This document shows positions 34,042-43,122 of a stretch of DNA of 64,000 bases, in pieces; the first letter of the stretch is position 1; each line of letters starts with the position of its first letter. The stretch is from contig NZ_QHKS01000024.1 in NCBI RefSeq assembly GCF_003353175.1, positions 1-64,000 on the forward strand, read 5' to 3'. The stretch is from Paraburkholderia lacunae. Its GTDB lineage: Bacteria; Pseudomonadota; Gammaproteobacteria; Burkholderiales; Burkholderiaceae. A program made the translations under genes and the position numbers. A model generated the notes under the pieces. It was given only the letters and a program-made list of their open reading frames with translations. It searched no databases and was not told where the DNA came from.

Positions 34042-34899
34042 TCAGGTAGCGAAGTCAGTCGATGCCGACAGCGACTGCCACGTATCCGTTTCCTGCGTCA
34101 CGTAAGCGTTTTTCGCAGCGATGGCAGCCAGTGTGTCCGTACCAAGCGGAAGGCGCAACGGTGGGTTCGACGCGTCGACCAGCTTGATCATTGCTGCCGC
34201 AAGCTTCATCGGGTCGCCAGGCTGGTTGTGATTCATTTGCACGGCCTTGCGGCGAACCGCACCGGAGGTCTCGTCGTAATCGTCGATCACGTCCGGCGCA
34301 ACGACCAGCGAAGTCGCATCCAGAAAGTCCGTTCGAAAATACCCTGGCTCGACAACTGTCGCGTGAACGCCTAGCGGTTTCAACTCGGCATGCAACGCTT
34401 CGGTGATGCCCTCGACGGCGAACTTCGTCGACGAATACACGCCAAATCCCGCTGCGGCCCGATAGCCGCCAATCGATGAAATATTGATCACGTGGCCCGA
34501 GCGGTTCGCGCGCATCGTCGGTAACACAGCACGCGTGACGTTCAGCAAGCCGAATACGTTCGTGTCGTACATGCGACGGACGTCCTTGTCGGCGGATTCT
34601 TCCACCGCACCCAGCAGACCGAAGCCGGCGTTATTGACCAGCACGTCGACGCGGCCGAATTTTCCGACCGCCGCCTGCACGGCCGCCTTTGCCTGGGCCT
34701 CGTTGGTCACGTCCAGCTCAACCGGCAGCAACGCAACCGAGTCGCCAAGACGCTCGACGATGGCCGGGACGTTACGTCCGGCGGCCACGACCGCGTTGCC
34801 GTCCGCGAGCGCCGCTTCGGCAATCAATGCGCCGATGCCTCGCGACGCGCCGGTGATGAACCATACGCGCTTGAAACCACCTTGTTGGACGTCAGCCAT
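34042..34899 (-). CDS. Short-chain dehydrogenase/reductase
   Basis: This 285-residue SDR has the cofactor motif TGASRGIG near the N-terminus, NNAGFG, the catalytic Ser (VINISSIGG) and the Y-x3-K pair (YSSTKFAVEG). A classic NADP(H)-type oxidoreductase is expected; the substrate is unknown. The ATG at 34899 has a GGAGAG site. It is divergent from a LysR regulator 120 bp away, a common pairing in which the regulator controls the SDR. Confidence 0.9.
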   Translation of the reverse strand: MADVQQGGFKRVWFITGASRGIGALIAEAALADGNAVVAAGRNVPAIVERLGDSVALLPVELDVTNEAQAKAAVQAAVGKFGRVDVLVNNAGFGLLGAVEESADKDVRRMYDTNVFGLLNVTRAVLPTMRANRSGHVINISSIGGYRAAAGFGVYSSTKFAVEGITEALHAELKPLGVHATVVEPGYFRTDFLDATSLVVAPDVIDDYDETSGAVRRKAVQMNHNQPGDPMKLAAAMIKLVDASNPPLRLPLGTDTLAAIAAKNAYVTQETDTWQSLSASTDFAT

Positions 34900-35018
34900 G
34901 ATGTCTCTCCTACGTGTGTGATGAGGTGATGCCATGGTAGGCGCGGCGATTGACACAAACTAGCCGTCCACTACTGGAGTGATAATCAACCTTTATTTGC
35001 GAATCTGGAGCCCCGGAA

Positions 35019-35987
35019 ATGAACGGAATTCGTGCGATCACCACTTTCGTACGCGCCGCGACGCTCGGAAGCCTGCGGGGCGCGGCGGTCGATCAAGGCA
35101 TCTCGCCGCAGGCGGCGAGCCATGCGGTGATGCAATTGGAGAAGGAACTGGGCGTGCGGCTCTTCCATCGGACCACGCGCAAGCTGAGCCTGACAGAGGA
35201 AGGCGAACGACTTCTCGACAGCGTGAAGCCGGCGCTCGCGATTCTGTCGTCTGCGCTCGACGAGGCCCGGCGCTCGAAGGAGGAAGTGGGCGGCATGCTG
35301 CGCGTGAGCGCGCCGCGCGCACTCGGGCTCCCGGTCCTGTGGCCGTACTTCGAGGAATTCCAGAAGCTCTATCAGAACGTGCAACTCGAAGTGCAATTCG
35401 ACGATCAGTTCACAGATCTCGTGGCCGACCGCTCCGATGTGGGATTTCGCGCTGGACCGCCGCCATCGGGCGGCTCGATCGCACGCCGACTGGTGCCGAT
35501 CCAGCTGATCGTGTGCGCATCGCCGGAATATATCGAGCGCAACGGCGCGCCACGGACCATCGAGGAACTGGCTCAGCATCGCTGCACCGGGTACCGGCGC
35601 GCAAACACGGGCAAGCTCGCGCAGTGGCAGTTCCGTATCGGCGATGAGATCGTCTATCGCGACGTGCCCGCTGCCATCTGCGTGAACGACACGGAAATGG
35701 AAACGCAGGCGGTCCTGTCGGGGCTCGGCATCGGGCAGTTGGGTAGCTTCAACGCAACGACTCATATCAGAAGCGGCCGACTCATTCCGTTACTGACGCG
35801 ACACGTCACCGAATACGGCATGATCTATATCTACTATAAGCATCGAACCGAACAGTCGTTGCGTGTGAAGACGTTCATCGACTTCATGGTTGAGCGCATG
35901 GCCGGCAACCGAAACTTCTTCCTCGATCCGTCCGAGCTTCGCGCTGGGCAGCCGCTGCAGCAGGAACGCGCAGCGAGGAGACGTTGA
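35019..35987 (+). CDS. LysR-family regulator of the divergent SDR
   Basis: This 322-residue LysR protein has an N-terminal winged helix (FVRAATLGSLRGAAVDQGISPQAASHAVMQLEKELGVRLFHRTTRKLSLTEEG) and an effector domain. It is similar to the CrgA/DmlR-type branch that commonly faces SDR genes. Divergent orientation to 34042-34899 across a short promoter region makes it the likely regulator of that gene. Confidence 0.87.
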   Translation: MNGIRAITTFVRAATLGSLRGAAVDQGISPQAASHAVMQLEKELGVRLFHRTTRKLSLTEEGERLLDSVKPALAILSSALDEARRSKEEVGGMLRVSAPRALGLPVLWPYFEEFQKLYQNVQLEVQFDDQFTDLVADRSDVGFRAGPPPSGGSIARRLVPIQLIVCASPEYIERNGAPRTIEELAQHRCTGYRRANTGKLAQWQFRIGDEIVYRDVPAAICVNDTEMETQAVLSGLGIGQLGSFNATTHIRSGRLIPLLTRHVTEYGMIYIYYKHRTEQSLRVKTFIDFMVERMAGNRNFFLDPSELRAGQPLQQERAARRR

Positions 35988-36458
35988 TCGTTGCTGCTTT
36001 GGCAGAGGACGCAACGAGCACAGTCGTCGAACAGGAGGCCGCTTTGGTACCGAGCGGACGCTTGAATGTCCGCGAGAGCCCGTGGGCGAACGGCCGCTTG
36101 TGTCCGAACTTGCTCACACCGCGCTTCGAACGGAGCAGTCGGGCGATAGATTATGCAATACGCATCAAGCGACGCTCACCGGACATCGGAATATCTCCGC
36201 AGCGGCCGTTCGTGTCCGCTGCCTGAACACCACGAAGCCATTGACCACGTCTGGAAAGGTCGGTGACTCCGGGCGTCAACCTTCCACCGGTAGATCAATG
36301 GTTCAAATGTCAGAGACGCTCATGGGCACCGTTGCCTGCACGCGCGCGGATCGCCTTCGCAGCACAGTTTCGTCGGTCCACGGGGGCATCCGTTGAACCG
36401 CAGGCAGATGCATGGGTGACAGGCCACACGGAGAATAAATGACTGGCTCACTATGGAC
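35988..36458. other. Noncoding leader region before the CqsA-like gene
   Basis: Roughly 470 bp without a credible gene. Short overlapping frames have no ribosome site and low-quality composition. The promoter of the alpha-hydroxyketone synthase should lie here, followed by the hairpin at 36459. Confidence 0.45.
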
Positions 36459-36481
36459 CTGCTGTCCGCTACGGGCAGCAG
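36459..36481 (+). promoter_or_regulatory. 5' leader stem-loop of the CqsA-like gene
   Basis: CTGCTGTCC and GGGCAGCAG form a 9-bp stem (one G-U pair) around a GCTAC loop, ending 10 bp before the AGGAG ribosome site. No gene ends upstream, so it is not a terminator. It is placed to affect mRNA stability or translation, for instance through an RNA-binding protein or sRNA. Confidence 0.5.
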
Positions 36482-36500
36482 CTAACCTTTAGGAGCCGAA

Positions 36501-37790
36501 ATGAAAGCCGCTTTTGACAGCGTGAAAAAAAGCCATACCTCACCATCGCTTCCTGCCTTTGTGGCGTCGCGCATCGAGCAATACTACCGGGAGCGGGTAG
36601 CGCAGACGTGGGGAGGCGGGCACATCATGCGCGGTCGCATCCCGGGACCGGATGCGCTGCATCTGTCGAGCAACGACTATCTCGCGATCGCGCGTCATCC
36701 CGACATCATTCGCAGTATGAGCCGAACCTTGCGTTCGGACGGCAACGGACTGTTGATGTCGGGCATCTTCCTGCACGGTGATTGCCCGCAGTTGAAGTTC
36801 GAGAACCGGCTGTCGACTTTCATGCACGCAGAAGCCGGGGTGCTGTGTCAGTCCGGCTATGCGGCGAATATCGGGCTGATCCAGTCGATCGCTTCGGCAC
36901 AAACGCCCGTCTACGTGGACATGATGGCGCACATGTCGTTGTGGGAAGGTATCCGCAGTGCGGGCGCGATCCCGATACCGTTCAGGCACAACGACGCGGC
37001 GCATCTCGCGCAGCAGATCGCGCGGTATGGGCAAGGGGTCGTGCTGGTGGACTCGGTTTACAGCACGAACGGCAGCGTATGCCCGCTTGTCGTGCTCGCA
37101 GATGTATGCGAAATGCATGAGTGCGTGTTCGTGGTCGACGAGTCGCATTCGCTTGGCACGCATGGTCCGCGTGGAGCGGGACTTGTTGTCGAACTTGGAC
37201 TCGAGTCTCGTGTCGCGTTCCGCACGGCAAGTCTTGCGAAGGCTTTTGTCGGCCGGGCCGGCTTCATCACCTGTCCAGCTGCTTTCCAGGAGTACTTCAA
37301 GTTCGAGTCGAATCCCGCGATCTTCAGCTCCACGCTGTTGCCTCATGAGATCAGTGGGCTGGACGCGACGCTGTCGGTGATCGAAGGTGCCGGCCGACGG
37401 CGCACGAGACTTGCGTCGAATGCCGCCTGGCTGCGGGAGCGGTTAAGGGAGCTTGGGTATAACCTGAATGCCGGTGAGAGTCAGATCATCGCGCTCGAAG
37501 CGGGTACGGAACAGCGCACGATCGTGTTACGCGATGCATTGGAGTCACGGGGCGTTTTCGGTTCCGTGTTTTGTGCACCGGCGACGCCGCGCAATCGTGC
37601 GCTGATCCGGTTGTCGATCCATGCTGCGTTGACCGACCCTCAGATCGAAAGGATTGTGAGCGTCTGTCGTGACATTCGCGGCGAGGTCGAGCTTGACAGA
37701 TGGCCCTCCACCCGGCGCCTTGGAGACCGGCTGTCGTCCTGCGGACACAGCCACGAGCAAAGTACGGCAGACAGTGCGTTAGCGGTTTGA
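36501..37790 (+). CDS. cqsA: Alpha-hydroxyketone autoinducer synthase (CqsA/LqsA-like)
   Basis: This 429-residue PLP enzyme belongs to the alpha-oxoamine synthase group (BioF-like). The PLP-binding lysine is about Lys247 in TASLAKAFVG. The stretch VDESHSLGTHGPRGAG matches CqsA proteins and differs from the BioF form DEAHSxG. The LHGDCPQLKFE motif is likewise CqsA-like. CqsA makes 3-hydroxytridecan-4-one type signals from SAM and an acyl-CoA. The neighbouring response regulator and histidine kinase match the LqsR/LqsS partners, which supports signal synthesis over biotin synthesis. A GGAG site precedes the ATG; a strong terminator follows. In Burkholderiales relatives the same gene is called jqsA. 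Confidence 0.82.
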   Translation: MKAAFDSVKKSHTSPSLPAFVASRIEQYYRERVAQTWGGGHIMRGRIPGPDALHLSSNDYLAIARHPDIIRSMSRTLRSDGNGLLMSGIFLHGDCPQLKFENRLSTFMHAEAGVLCQSGYAANIGLIQSIASAQTPVYVDMMAHMSLWEGIRSAGAIPIPFRHNDAAHLAQQIARYGQGVVLVDSVYSTNGSVCPLVVLADVCEMHECVFVVDESHSLGTHGPRGAGLVVELGLESRVAFRTASLAKAFVGRAGFITCPAAFQEYFKFESNPAIFSSTLLPHEISGLDATLSVIEGAGRRRTRLASNAAWLRERLRELGYNLNAGESQIIALEAGTEQRTIVLRDALESRGVFGSVFCAPATPRNRALIRLSIHAALTDPQIERIVSVCRDIRGEVELDRWPSTRRLGDRLSSCGHSHEQSTADSALAV

Positions 37791-37801
37791 TAGCGGCATG
37801 A

Positions 37802-37833
37802 CATGGAGTTCACATGTGTGAACTTCATGTTTT
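37802..37833 (+). terminator. Strong intrinsic terminator between cqsA and the response regulator
   Basis: CATGGAGTTCACA and TGTGAACTTCATG form a 13-bp stem (one G-U pair) with a TG tip, followed by TTTTC on the plus strand. It lies 11 bp after the cqsA stop and includes the stop codon of the convergent response regulator gene. Confidence 0.75.
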
Positions 37834-38838
37834 CTGCATGTCGCGGTCCAGCCACTCGAGGTAGCGGTCGTAACTCAGCACGTGGCTCAGATCGAACCCG
37901 GGCGGGTTGGGAATCACGGCATAAACGTAAGTCTGTTGCCCTGTAAACCGTGTTGCCGGGTGCATATAGCTCTCCCACGCGATGCCGTCCGCAGGGCAGT
38001 ACCCGCTGGTTTGCCAGAAGTGCGGCAAACTTCCGCCACTGTCCAGGGCGTCGAAAAAGCTCGCGGGTGCGCCTTGTACGCTGGCTATTTCACGCAGACC
38101 CCTCAGTGTTTCGTTCGTGTGGACAATCAGCAGATAGGACTTGCCGGTACTGTCGAGCATGAGTAGCCCGTTTGGCGAGTATGAAAGGTAATGTTCAACA
38201 ATACCGAGCGAATCAAAGAGTTCGCGTACCCGCGCGACCAGCGCTTCGTCACGCAGGAACGTATATTCCGATGTCACCAGCGTGTCGAGGATGGACCGAC
38301 ACCTGTTATCGAAGTATGCCTGCTGCATATCGCGCACCGCGCGATTTAAAGCACTGATGGCCGATGCGTCCTGCTTGCGAATGAAGCGATGAATGATGCC
38401 TTCGTTGAAGCTCTCCACCGCGATGTGCTCGTTCGCCTTCCCGGTCAGCATAATCTTGCGTACGGCAGGGTCGGCAATGTGTCGGCAGAATTCAAGACCA
38501 TTCAGCCCTGGCATGTCGTAATCCACGACGACAACCGATGCCGCCTGAAACCGGTCGTTGTCGAACACCTGATTGCGGACGGTGTCGACGCTCATCGCGA
38601 TGACCTGCTGAGCTTCGTCCTCATCGGTTCTGTCCCGGTATGGAGCGAAGATCTGGTCGCGAGGCGCACCGGGGCGAGGGCGTTCATTGACGAACCGCAG
38701 GGCTTCCCTTGACGAGTTGAAGAGCCGGAAGGCAAGGTTCGGTTCGAGTTGCAGGCACAGATTCGACAGGAATGCAGAGTTGTCGTCGACGAACGTGACC
38801 GTTGTCGGAAAATAGAATGGTTTGATCGTATCCATCAT
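37825..38838 (-). CDS. LqsR-like response regulator
   Basis: This 337-residue protein has a receiver domain with the acidic pair in FVDDN (18-19), phosphoacceptor Asp106 in VVVDYDMPGLNG, and switch Thr/Lys in MLTGKAN and RFIRKQ. About 50 extra residues sit between the acidic pair and the phosphoacceptor compared with ordinary receivers. The C-terminal ~190 residues are not a known DNA-binding domain, and no helix-turn-helix is seen. This agrees with LqsR-type regulators, whose output is atypical. Its start overlaps the stop of the kinase gene (ATGA), so the pair is co-translated. Confidence 0.78.
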   Translation of the reverse strand: MMDTIKPFYFPTTVTFVDDNSAFLSNLCLQLEPNLAFRLFNSSREALRFVNERPRPGAPRDQIFAPYRDRTDEDEAQQVIAMSVDTVRNQVFDNDRFQAASVVVVDYDMPGLNGLEFCRHIADPAVRKIMLTGKANEHIAVESFNEGIIHRFIRKQDASAISALNRAVRDMQQAYFDNRCRSILDTLVTSEYTFLRDEALVARVRELFDSLGIVEHYLSYSPNGLLMLDSTGKSYLLIVHTNETLRGLREIASVQGAPASFFDALDSGGSLPHFWQTSGYCPADGIAWESYMHPATRFTGQQTYVYAVIPNPPGFDLSHVLSYDRYLEWLDRDMQKT

Positions 38839-40181
38839 CGTGGCCGGGGAAAGGTCAACACAAACTCGGTGTACATGGACTCGATAGACGTACAGTCGAT
38901 GGAGCCGCCCATCACGCGCATGACGTCACGACAGAAGGCGAGGCCGATGCCGGTGCCGACAGAGGCGTCATCTGCTTCAGCCGACGACGTATAGAAGCGC
39001 GTGAAGATGTGGGGAAGTACATGGGATGCGATGCCGACGCCGGTATCGCGAAAGAGGAGTTGGTTCGCGCGTGGTCCGGGCGCAAGCCGGATCGAGATCA
39101 GAGCGCTGTCGACATCTGCCATTCCGCGGAACGCATTCTTCAGCAGATTGAAGAGCACATGGACCACCAGCATGCTCGAGCCTTCGAACGTGAAGTCATT
39201 GACGACATCCGTGAGCACCCGTTGCTGCTCTCCTGCGCGAAATGGATAGCGATTGAGCGCGGTCTCCACACATTGCCTGATCGAGCAATGTATGGCCTGC
39301 TGCGAATGCCCGTCGGTGAACCGTGCGTTCGCGAGCAGCATGTCGATAATGGTATTGGAATGAACGGCCTCCTGCTCGATGCGGGAGAGTACGCCGTCCA
39401 TGGAATGAAGGTGAGCGGCGCGGATCCTGGGAACACTTAGCCCGCTGTCTTGAGCGATGCGGTACGTTTCGAGCAGCAAAGGCAGGTAGCTTCCGAGGCC
39501 CGCGGCGCCGGTGCGGATTGCGAGTAGCGGGGTACGCAGTTCGTGGGCGATGCTGCCGGCGGTTGCCAGCATGGCCCGTTCCTGCTCGACCCGGATACGC
39601 TCCGTGTCATAGTTGGCGATGACGCCAATCGCTATCGCAAACGAAAAAATCGCCAGATGGACAAGATACGACGTATTCACGCTGACAACGTCGGTTGTTG
39701 CCCAATAGGCGAGGTACGCGAGCGCAATGCCGATCAGGAAATTGAGCAGCAGCATGAGCCAGTCGAGCAGCAACACCATGACGAAAGCAGCAATCAGCGC
39801 GCTTTCGACCCAGACGTCCGAGCCATTGTTTTTCAACAGCATGAACGCGAAAAAGAACGGCAGTGAGTAAAAGATTGCCGCGTACCAGTAGTACGGCATG
39901 AGCTTTTTCGCCCACGACGGCCAGCGGTCGGAAAATAGAATCGGAATAAACAGCGCGGAGCCGACCAGCCGCAGCGGCAGGTTTTCGTAAGGCTGGGGAA
40001 AAAGATCGTTCCAGATGTAGTAATAGAGCGGGAAGCCGACGACCGCAATGATCGAGAAGGGGCGCATCCGGCGGCTCACGTATTGCAGGTTTCGCAAGGC
40101 AGGAGCGAACAGCTGGGCGAGGAACAGGCGGATCGGCACCAACGTGCGGGCGTCCCGAGGAGGAATTCTCGTTGTGTCCAT
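38835..40181 (-). CDS. Membrane sensor histidine kinase (LqsS/CqsS/JqsS-like)
   Basis: This 448-residue kinase has about six hydrophobic helices within residues 40-190 and no large periplasmic domain, as in CqsS and LqsS, which sense alpha-hydroxyketones in the membrane. The H-box is SIAHELRTPLL with His213. The N-box NLLKNAFRG, the DTGVGI G1 box and the GTGIGLAFCRDVMRVMGG G2 box complete the catalytic domain. It lacks the receiver domain fused to CqsS and so is like LqsS. ATG 40181 has a GGAAG site. It is the first gene of a two-gene operon with the response regulator. Confidence 0.82.
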   Translation of the reverse strand: MDTTRIPPRDARTLVPIRLFLAQLFAPALRNLQYVSRRMRPFSIIAVVGFPLYYYIWNDLFPQPYENLPLRLVGSALFIPILFSDRWPSWAKKLMPYYWYAAIFYSLPFFFAFMLLKNNGSDVWVESALIAAFVMVLLLDWLMLLLNFLIGIALAYLAYWATTDVVSVNTSYLVHLAIFSFAIAIGVIANYDTERIRVEQERAMLATAGSIAHELRTPLLAIRTGAAGLGSYLPLLLETYRIAQDSGLSVPRIRAAHLHSMDGVLSRIEQEAVHSNTIIDMLLANARFTDGHSQQAIHCSIRQCVETALNRYPFRAGEQQRVLTDVVNDFTFEGSSMLVVHVLFNLLKNAFRGMADVDSALISIRLAPGPRANQLLFRDTGVGIASHVLPHIFTRFYTSSAEADDASVGTGIGLAFCRDVMRVMGGSIDCTSIESMYTEFVLTFPRPR

Positions 40182-40798
40182 TACTTCCAGAATAAAGGAT
40201 TTACCCGGTTTCTCAGGCAAGGTTCCGGCGTTGAAACTGTGGATGCTTCACGCGGCATCATCTGGATTATGTGGTGCGCGCATTTGTGCGCCCCAATTTA
40301 CCAACCTGTCGAAGTTATTTGCCGCGGCCCCGGCGCAAATCTTGACCTAAGGTGGCGCCGATGTCACGGCAAATAATTGCGTTCAACCGCTCTGCCCACG
40401 GTTATCCGCGTTCATGGTCTTGTAACTGGGGGAAGAATGAGCTGGGTTGTATGCGTATCGAATCAAATGGTGGTTCGTTATTGAGGCTGGAACCACGCGA
40501 TATTTTCCCCGATATGTGGCGCGCTTCATTCACCTCGGAACGGTTGATTTTGCAAATGCTCATATTCGATTCGCGTCCTACGCGGTGAAACCATAGCGCG
40601 CGTCCTCCCCCTATGTTCTGCGCCTGGCCAAACCTGGCGTCGCGCCGCCCCCGCCGCCCGCCACGCGCCTCAAGTTCTCCCTTTTTTCGCCGTAGTCCGT
40701 GAAGGTGGCCCTAAAACCGTGGCGCGGCTCGGGTCGTGCCGAAGTGTCGCAGCAGGCGTTCCGATTCGTGCAGCACCTTTCCACTCTTTACGGAAACC
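40182..40798. other. Divergent region between the kinase and the chemotaxis receptor
   Basis: About 600 bp, noticeably richer in AT between 40240 and 40600 than the surrounding genes. No credible coding frame or clear palindrome is present. It should carry the promoter of the kinase/regulator operon and that of the receptor gene. Confidence 0.45.
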
Positions 40799-42613
40799 AT
40801 GATTTCCTCACTCCGAACCCGCATCCTGATCATTTCCTCCGCTACCGTCATCGGCGCGCTAGCGCTCTCGGGAGCCGCCGCCTACATCACCGTGCGCGCC
40901 AACACGATGGAGACCATCGCGCAGAACCTGAGCGCCATCGCCGGCGCCAATACGCTGGCCATCGACAAGTGGGTGGCTGCCAAAGCGCAGGCCGTGACGG
41001 CGACCGCCGAAGAGGTCGAGCACGGCGATCCGCAAGGCTTCGTCAAGCATATGAGTCGCGCGGACGGCTTCCCGATTACCACAGTCGGGTGGGCCGACAA
41101 GACCTTTTTCTCGACCAGCAGCACCACGCCCAAGGACTACGACCCGACCGCGCGGCCCTGGTACAAGGCGGCCGTCGCGGCCGGCACGCTGATTGTCACG
41201 AAACCGTATGGCGACGCGTCGACGGGCGTGCCCTACGTCTCGTTTTCCGCGCCGATGATCCGTAACGGCGAGCCGACCGGCGCGTTGAGCGGCGCCGTAC
41301 CGCTCGACGGGGTGCGCGAAGTGGTCGCCGCCGTGCATCCGACGCCCTCGAGTCTGGCCTTCGTGGTGACGCGCGACGGTCAGGTTATCGCGCATCCGGA
41401 TGCCAAATTGATCCTCAAGCAGGCGACCGACATCTCCGCAGCGCTCACGCCGGACGCGCTGGCCTCGCTCGCACAAGCCGGTGCGCCATTGGAAGTGAAT
41501 CTGGGCGGGGTTGCGAAGCTGCTCAAGGCGCAGCCGGTGCACGGCACCGACTGGTATCTGGTGCTCGCGCTCGATAAGGCGGAGGCCACGGCGGGTCTGG
41601 CCAACGTCCTGCAAGCGCTCGGTGTGGCGATGGTGTTGCTGACGCTGGCGGCGGTGGGCATTGCCGCATTCTTCACCTCGCATTCGTTCCGCAGCCTCTC
41701 GCAGGTGCGCGATGCGATGGATACCATTGGCTCGGGCAGCGGCGATCTCACGCATCGCCTGCCTGTGGTCGGCAGCGACGAAGTGGCGCAGATTTCCGCC
41801 TCGTTCAACGCTTTCGTAGACAAGATCGGCACGGTGCTGCTGGAAGTGCGGGCCGGCGTGGAGAACATGAAGACGGCGACCAGCGAAATCGAAATGGGCA
41901 ATCGCGATCTGTCGCAGCGCACGGAAACGTCCGCCAGCAATCTGCAGAACACCTCGGCTGCGCTCACGCAGTTGACTGCCAGCGTCAAGCAGTCGGCCGA
42001 GTCCGCGATGGAGGCCACGCGGCTGGCGACCTCGGCGAGCCGGGCGGCGGCGCGCGGCGGCGAAGTCGTGACGAGCGCAGTCAGCACGATGGACGAGATC
42101 GCCAGGTCCTCGGCGCGCATTACCGAGATCATCAGCGTGATCGACAGCATCGCGTTTCAGACCAACATCCTTGCGCTGAACGCTGCCGTCGAAGCGGCAC
42201 GGGCGGGCGAGAACGGCCGCGGATTCGCCGTGGTGGCGGGCGAAGTGCGCACGCTGGCGCAGCGCTGCGCGACCGCCGCGCGCGAGATCAAGGACTTGAT
42301 TCAAGCCTCGGAAGCCAGCGTAGGCACGGGCGCGCAGCGTGTACAGGCGGCCGGCGCAGCGATGCAGGAAATCGTCGAAGGGATCGATCGCGTGAATCGC
42401 GTCATCGGCGAAATCGACGGCGCGATGAACGAGCAGAGCGCCGGCATCAGCCAGATCGACCGCAGTGTTGCCGAGATGGACCAGGCGACGCAGCAAAACG
42501 CCGCCCTCGTGGAGCAATCGACCGCCGCCTCCGCGACGCTGAACGAGCAGGCGCACGGCCTGTCGCGCATCGTGGGGCTGTTCAGGCTGCGCCACGCCGA
42601 CGCACGCGCTTAA
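40799..42613 (+). CDS. Methyl-accepting chemotaxis protein with Cache domain
   Basis: This 604-residue receptor has an N-terminal transmembrane helix, a periplasmic Cache-type sensor (WVAAKAQAVTATAEEV, TARPWYKAAVAAGTLIVTKPYGDASTG), a second helix near residue 295, a HAMP region and a C-terminal signalling coiled coil with the hairpin tip IISVIDSIAFQTNILALNAAVEAARAGENGRGFAVVAGEVR. The sensor type usually detects amino acids or carboxylates. No CheR-binding pentapeptide is seen at the C-terminus. The ATG at 40799 is chosen because it begins the first helix. It is divergent from the LqsS-like kinase, so co-regulation of motility and signalling is possible. Confidence 0.9.
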   Translation: MISSLRTRILIISSATVIGALALSGAAAYITVRANTMETIAQNLSAIAGANTLAIDKWVAAKAQAVTATAEEVEHGDPQGFVKHMSRADGFPITTVGWADKTFFSTSSTTPKDYDPTARPWYKAAVAAGTLIVTKPYGDASTGVPYVSFSAPMIRNGEPTGALSGAVPLDGVREVVAAVHPTPSSLAFVVTRDGQVIAHPDAKLILKQATDISAALTPDALASLAQAGAPLEVNLGGVAKLLKAQPVHGTDWYLVLALDKAEATAGLANVLQALGVAMVLLTLAAVGIAAFFTSHSFRSLSQVRDAMDTIGSGSGDLTHRLPVVGSDEVAQISASFNAFVDKIGTVLLEVRAGVENMKTATSEIEMGNRDLSQRTETSASNLQNTSAALTQLTASVKQSAESAMEATRLATSASRAAARGGEVVTSAVSTMDEIARSSARITEIISVIDSIAFQTNILALNAAVEAARAGENGRGFAVVAGEVRTLAQRCATAAREIKDLIQASEASVGTGAQRVQAAGAAMQEIVEGIDRVNRVIGEIDGAMNEQSAGISQIDRSVAEMDQATQQNAALVEQSTAASATLNEQAHGLSRIVGLFRLRHADARA

Positions 42614-42736
42614 TGCGCTTAATGCGCTCCGACGACGCTAACTGCGCGGCTTCCGCCGCGCAGACGTCCGACTGTTTTCTGACCGAAGGTGCAGCGCCCC
42701 CCTTGATGCGTTGCCGCCACTTCAACGATAACGCGG

Positions 42737-42940
42737 CTAGTTGCCTGGCGTCGTTGCTGTCGACGTCGCAGGAGACGCAGAGAGCACCTTGATCGACTCC
42801 CAATGCGGATGCAGGAGCCGTAACATAGCAAGGATCGCGCTGTTGGTATTCTCTGACACGGTTACGAGGTCGTTTCCTGTCTGCACCGCTTTCTTGCCAT
42901 GCTGGCAATACTGATATTCGACGTGAACCGTTACTGACAT
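42737..42940 (-). CDS. Small hypothetical protein
   Basis: This 67-residue soluble protein (MSVTVHVEYQYCQHGKKAVQ...) ends with a Ser/Thr/Pro-rich tail. An AGGAAA site precedes the ATG at 42940. Its start overlaps the end of the next upstream small gene by 10 bp, suggesting a small operon. Function is not recognised. Confidence 0.5.
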   Translation of the reverse strand: MSVTVHVEYQYCQHGKKAVQTGNDLVTVSENTNSAILAMLRLLHPHWESIKVLSASPATSTATTPGN

Positions 42941-43122
42941 GATTGCGATTTCCTTTCTTTTAAGACTGATGTTTCGTGATTGATAGAGCAACGCAGGCTG
43001 CACTCAGTCACCGTCGTAATGCGTGGACCGACACCGTGCGTTTCGCCGTTGTAATCGCGATTGACAGACGCGCCTGCCGGAAGCACGTCCAACGCGGGCA
43101 CGGCAACGTAATAGTCCGCCAT
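42931..43122 (-). CDS. Small hypothetical protein
   Basis: This 63-residue protein (MADYYVAVPALDVLPAGASVN...) has two nearby cysteines (ECSLRCS) and a Lys/Arg-rich end. A TCAGG site lies in front of the ATG at 43122. It overlaps the following small gene by 10 bp, which supports both being real. Nothing in it identifies a function. Confidence 0.4.
   Translation of the reverse strand: MADYYVAVPALDVLPAGASVNRDYNGETHGVGPRITTVTECSLRCSINHETSVLKERKSQSCQ

Noticed and set aside
36501..37790. Assignment as BioF (8-amino-7-oxononanoate synthase)
   Set aside because: The active-site region reads ESHSLGTHG as in CqsA, and the neighbours are an LqsR/LqsS-like pair rather than biotin genes.
40859..42595. 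578-codon minus-strand frame opposite the chemotaxis receptor
   Set aside because: It is an antisense shadow; composition is Arg/His/Gly-rich with no motif, and the plus strand carries a complete MCP.
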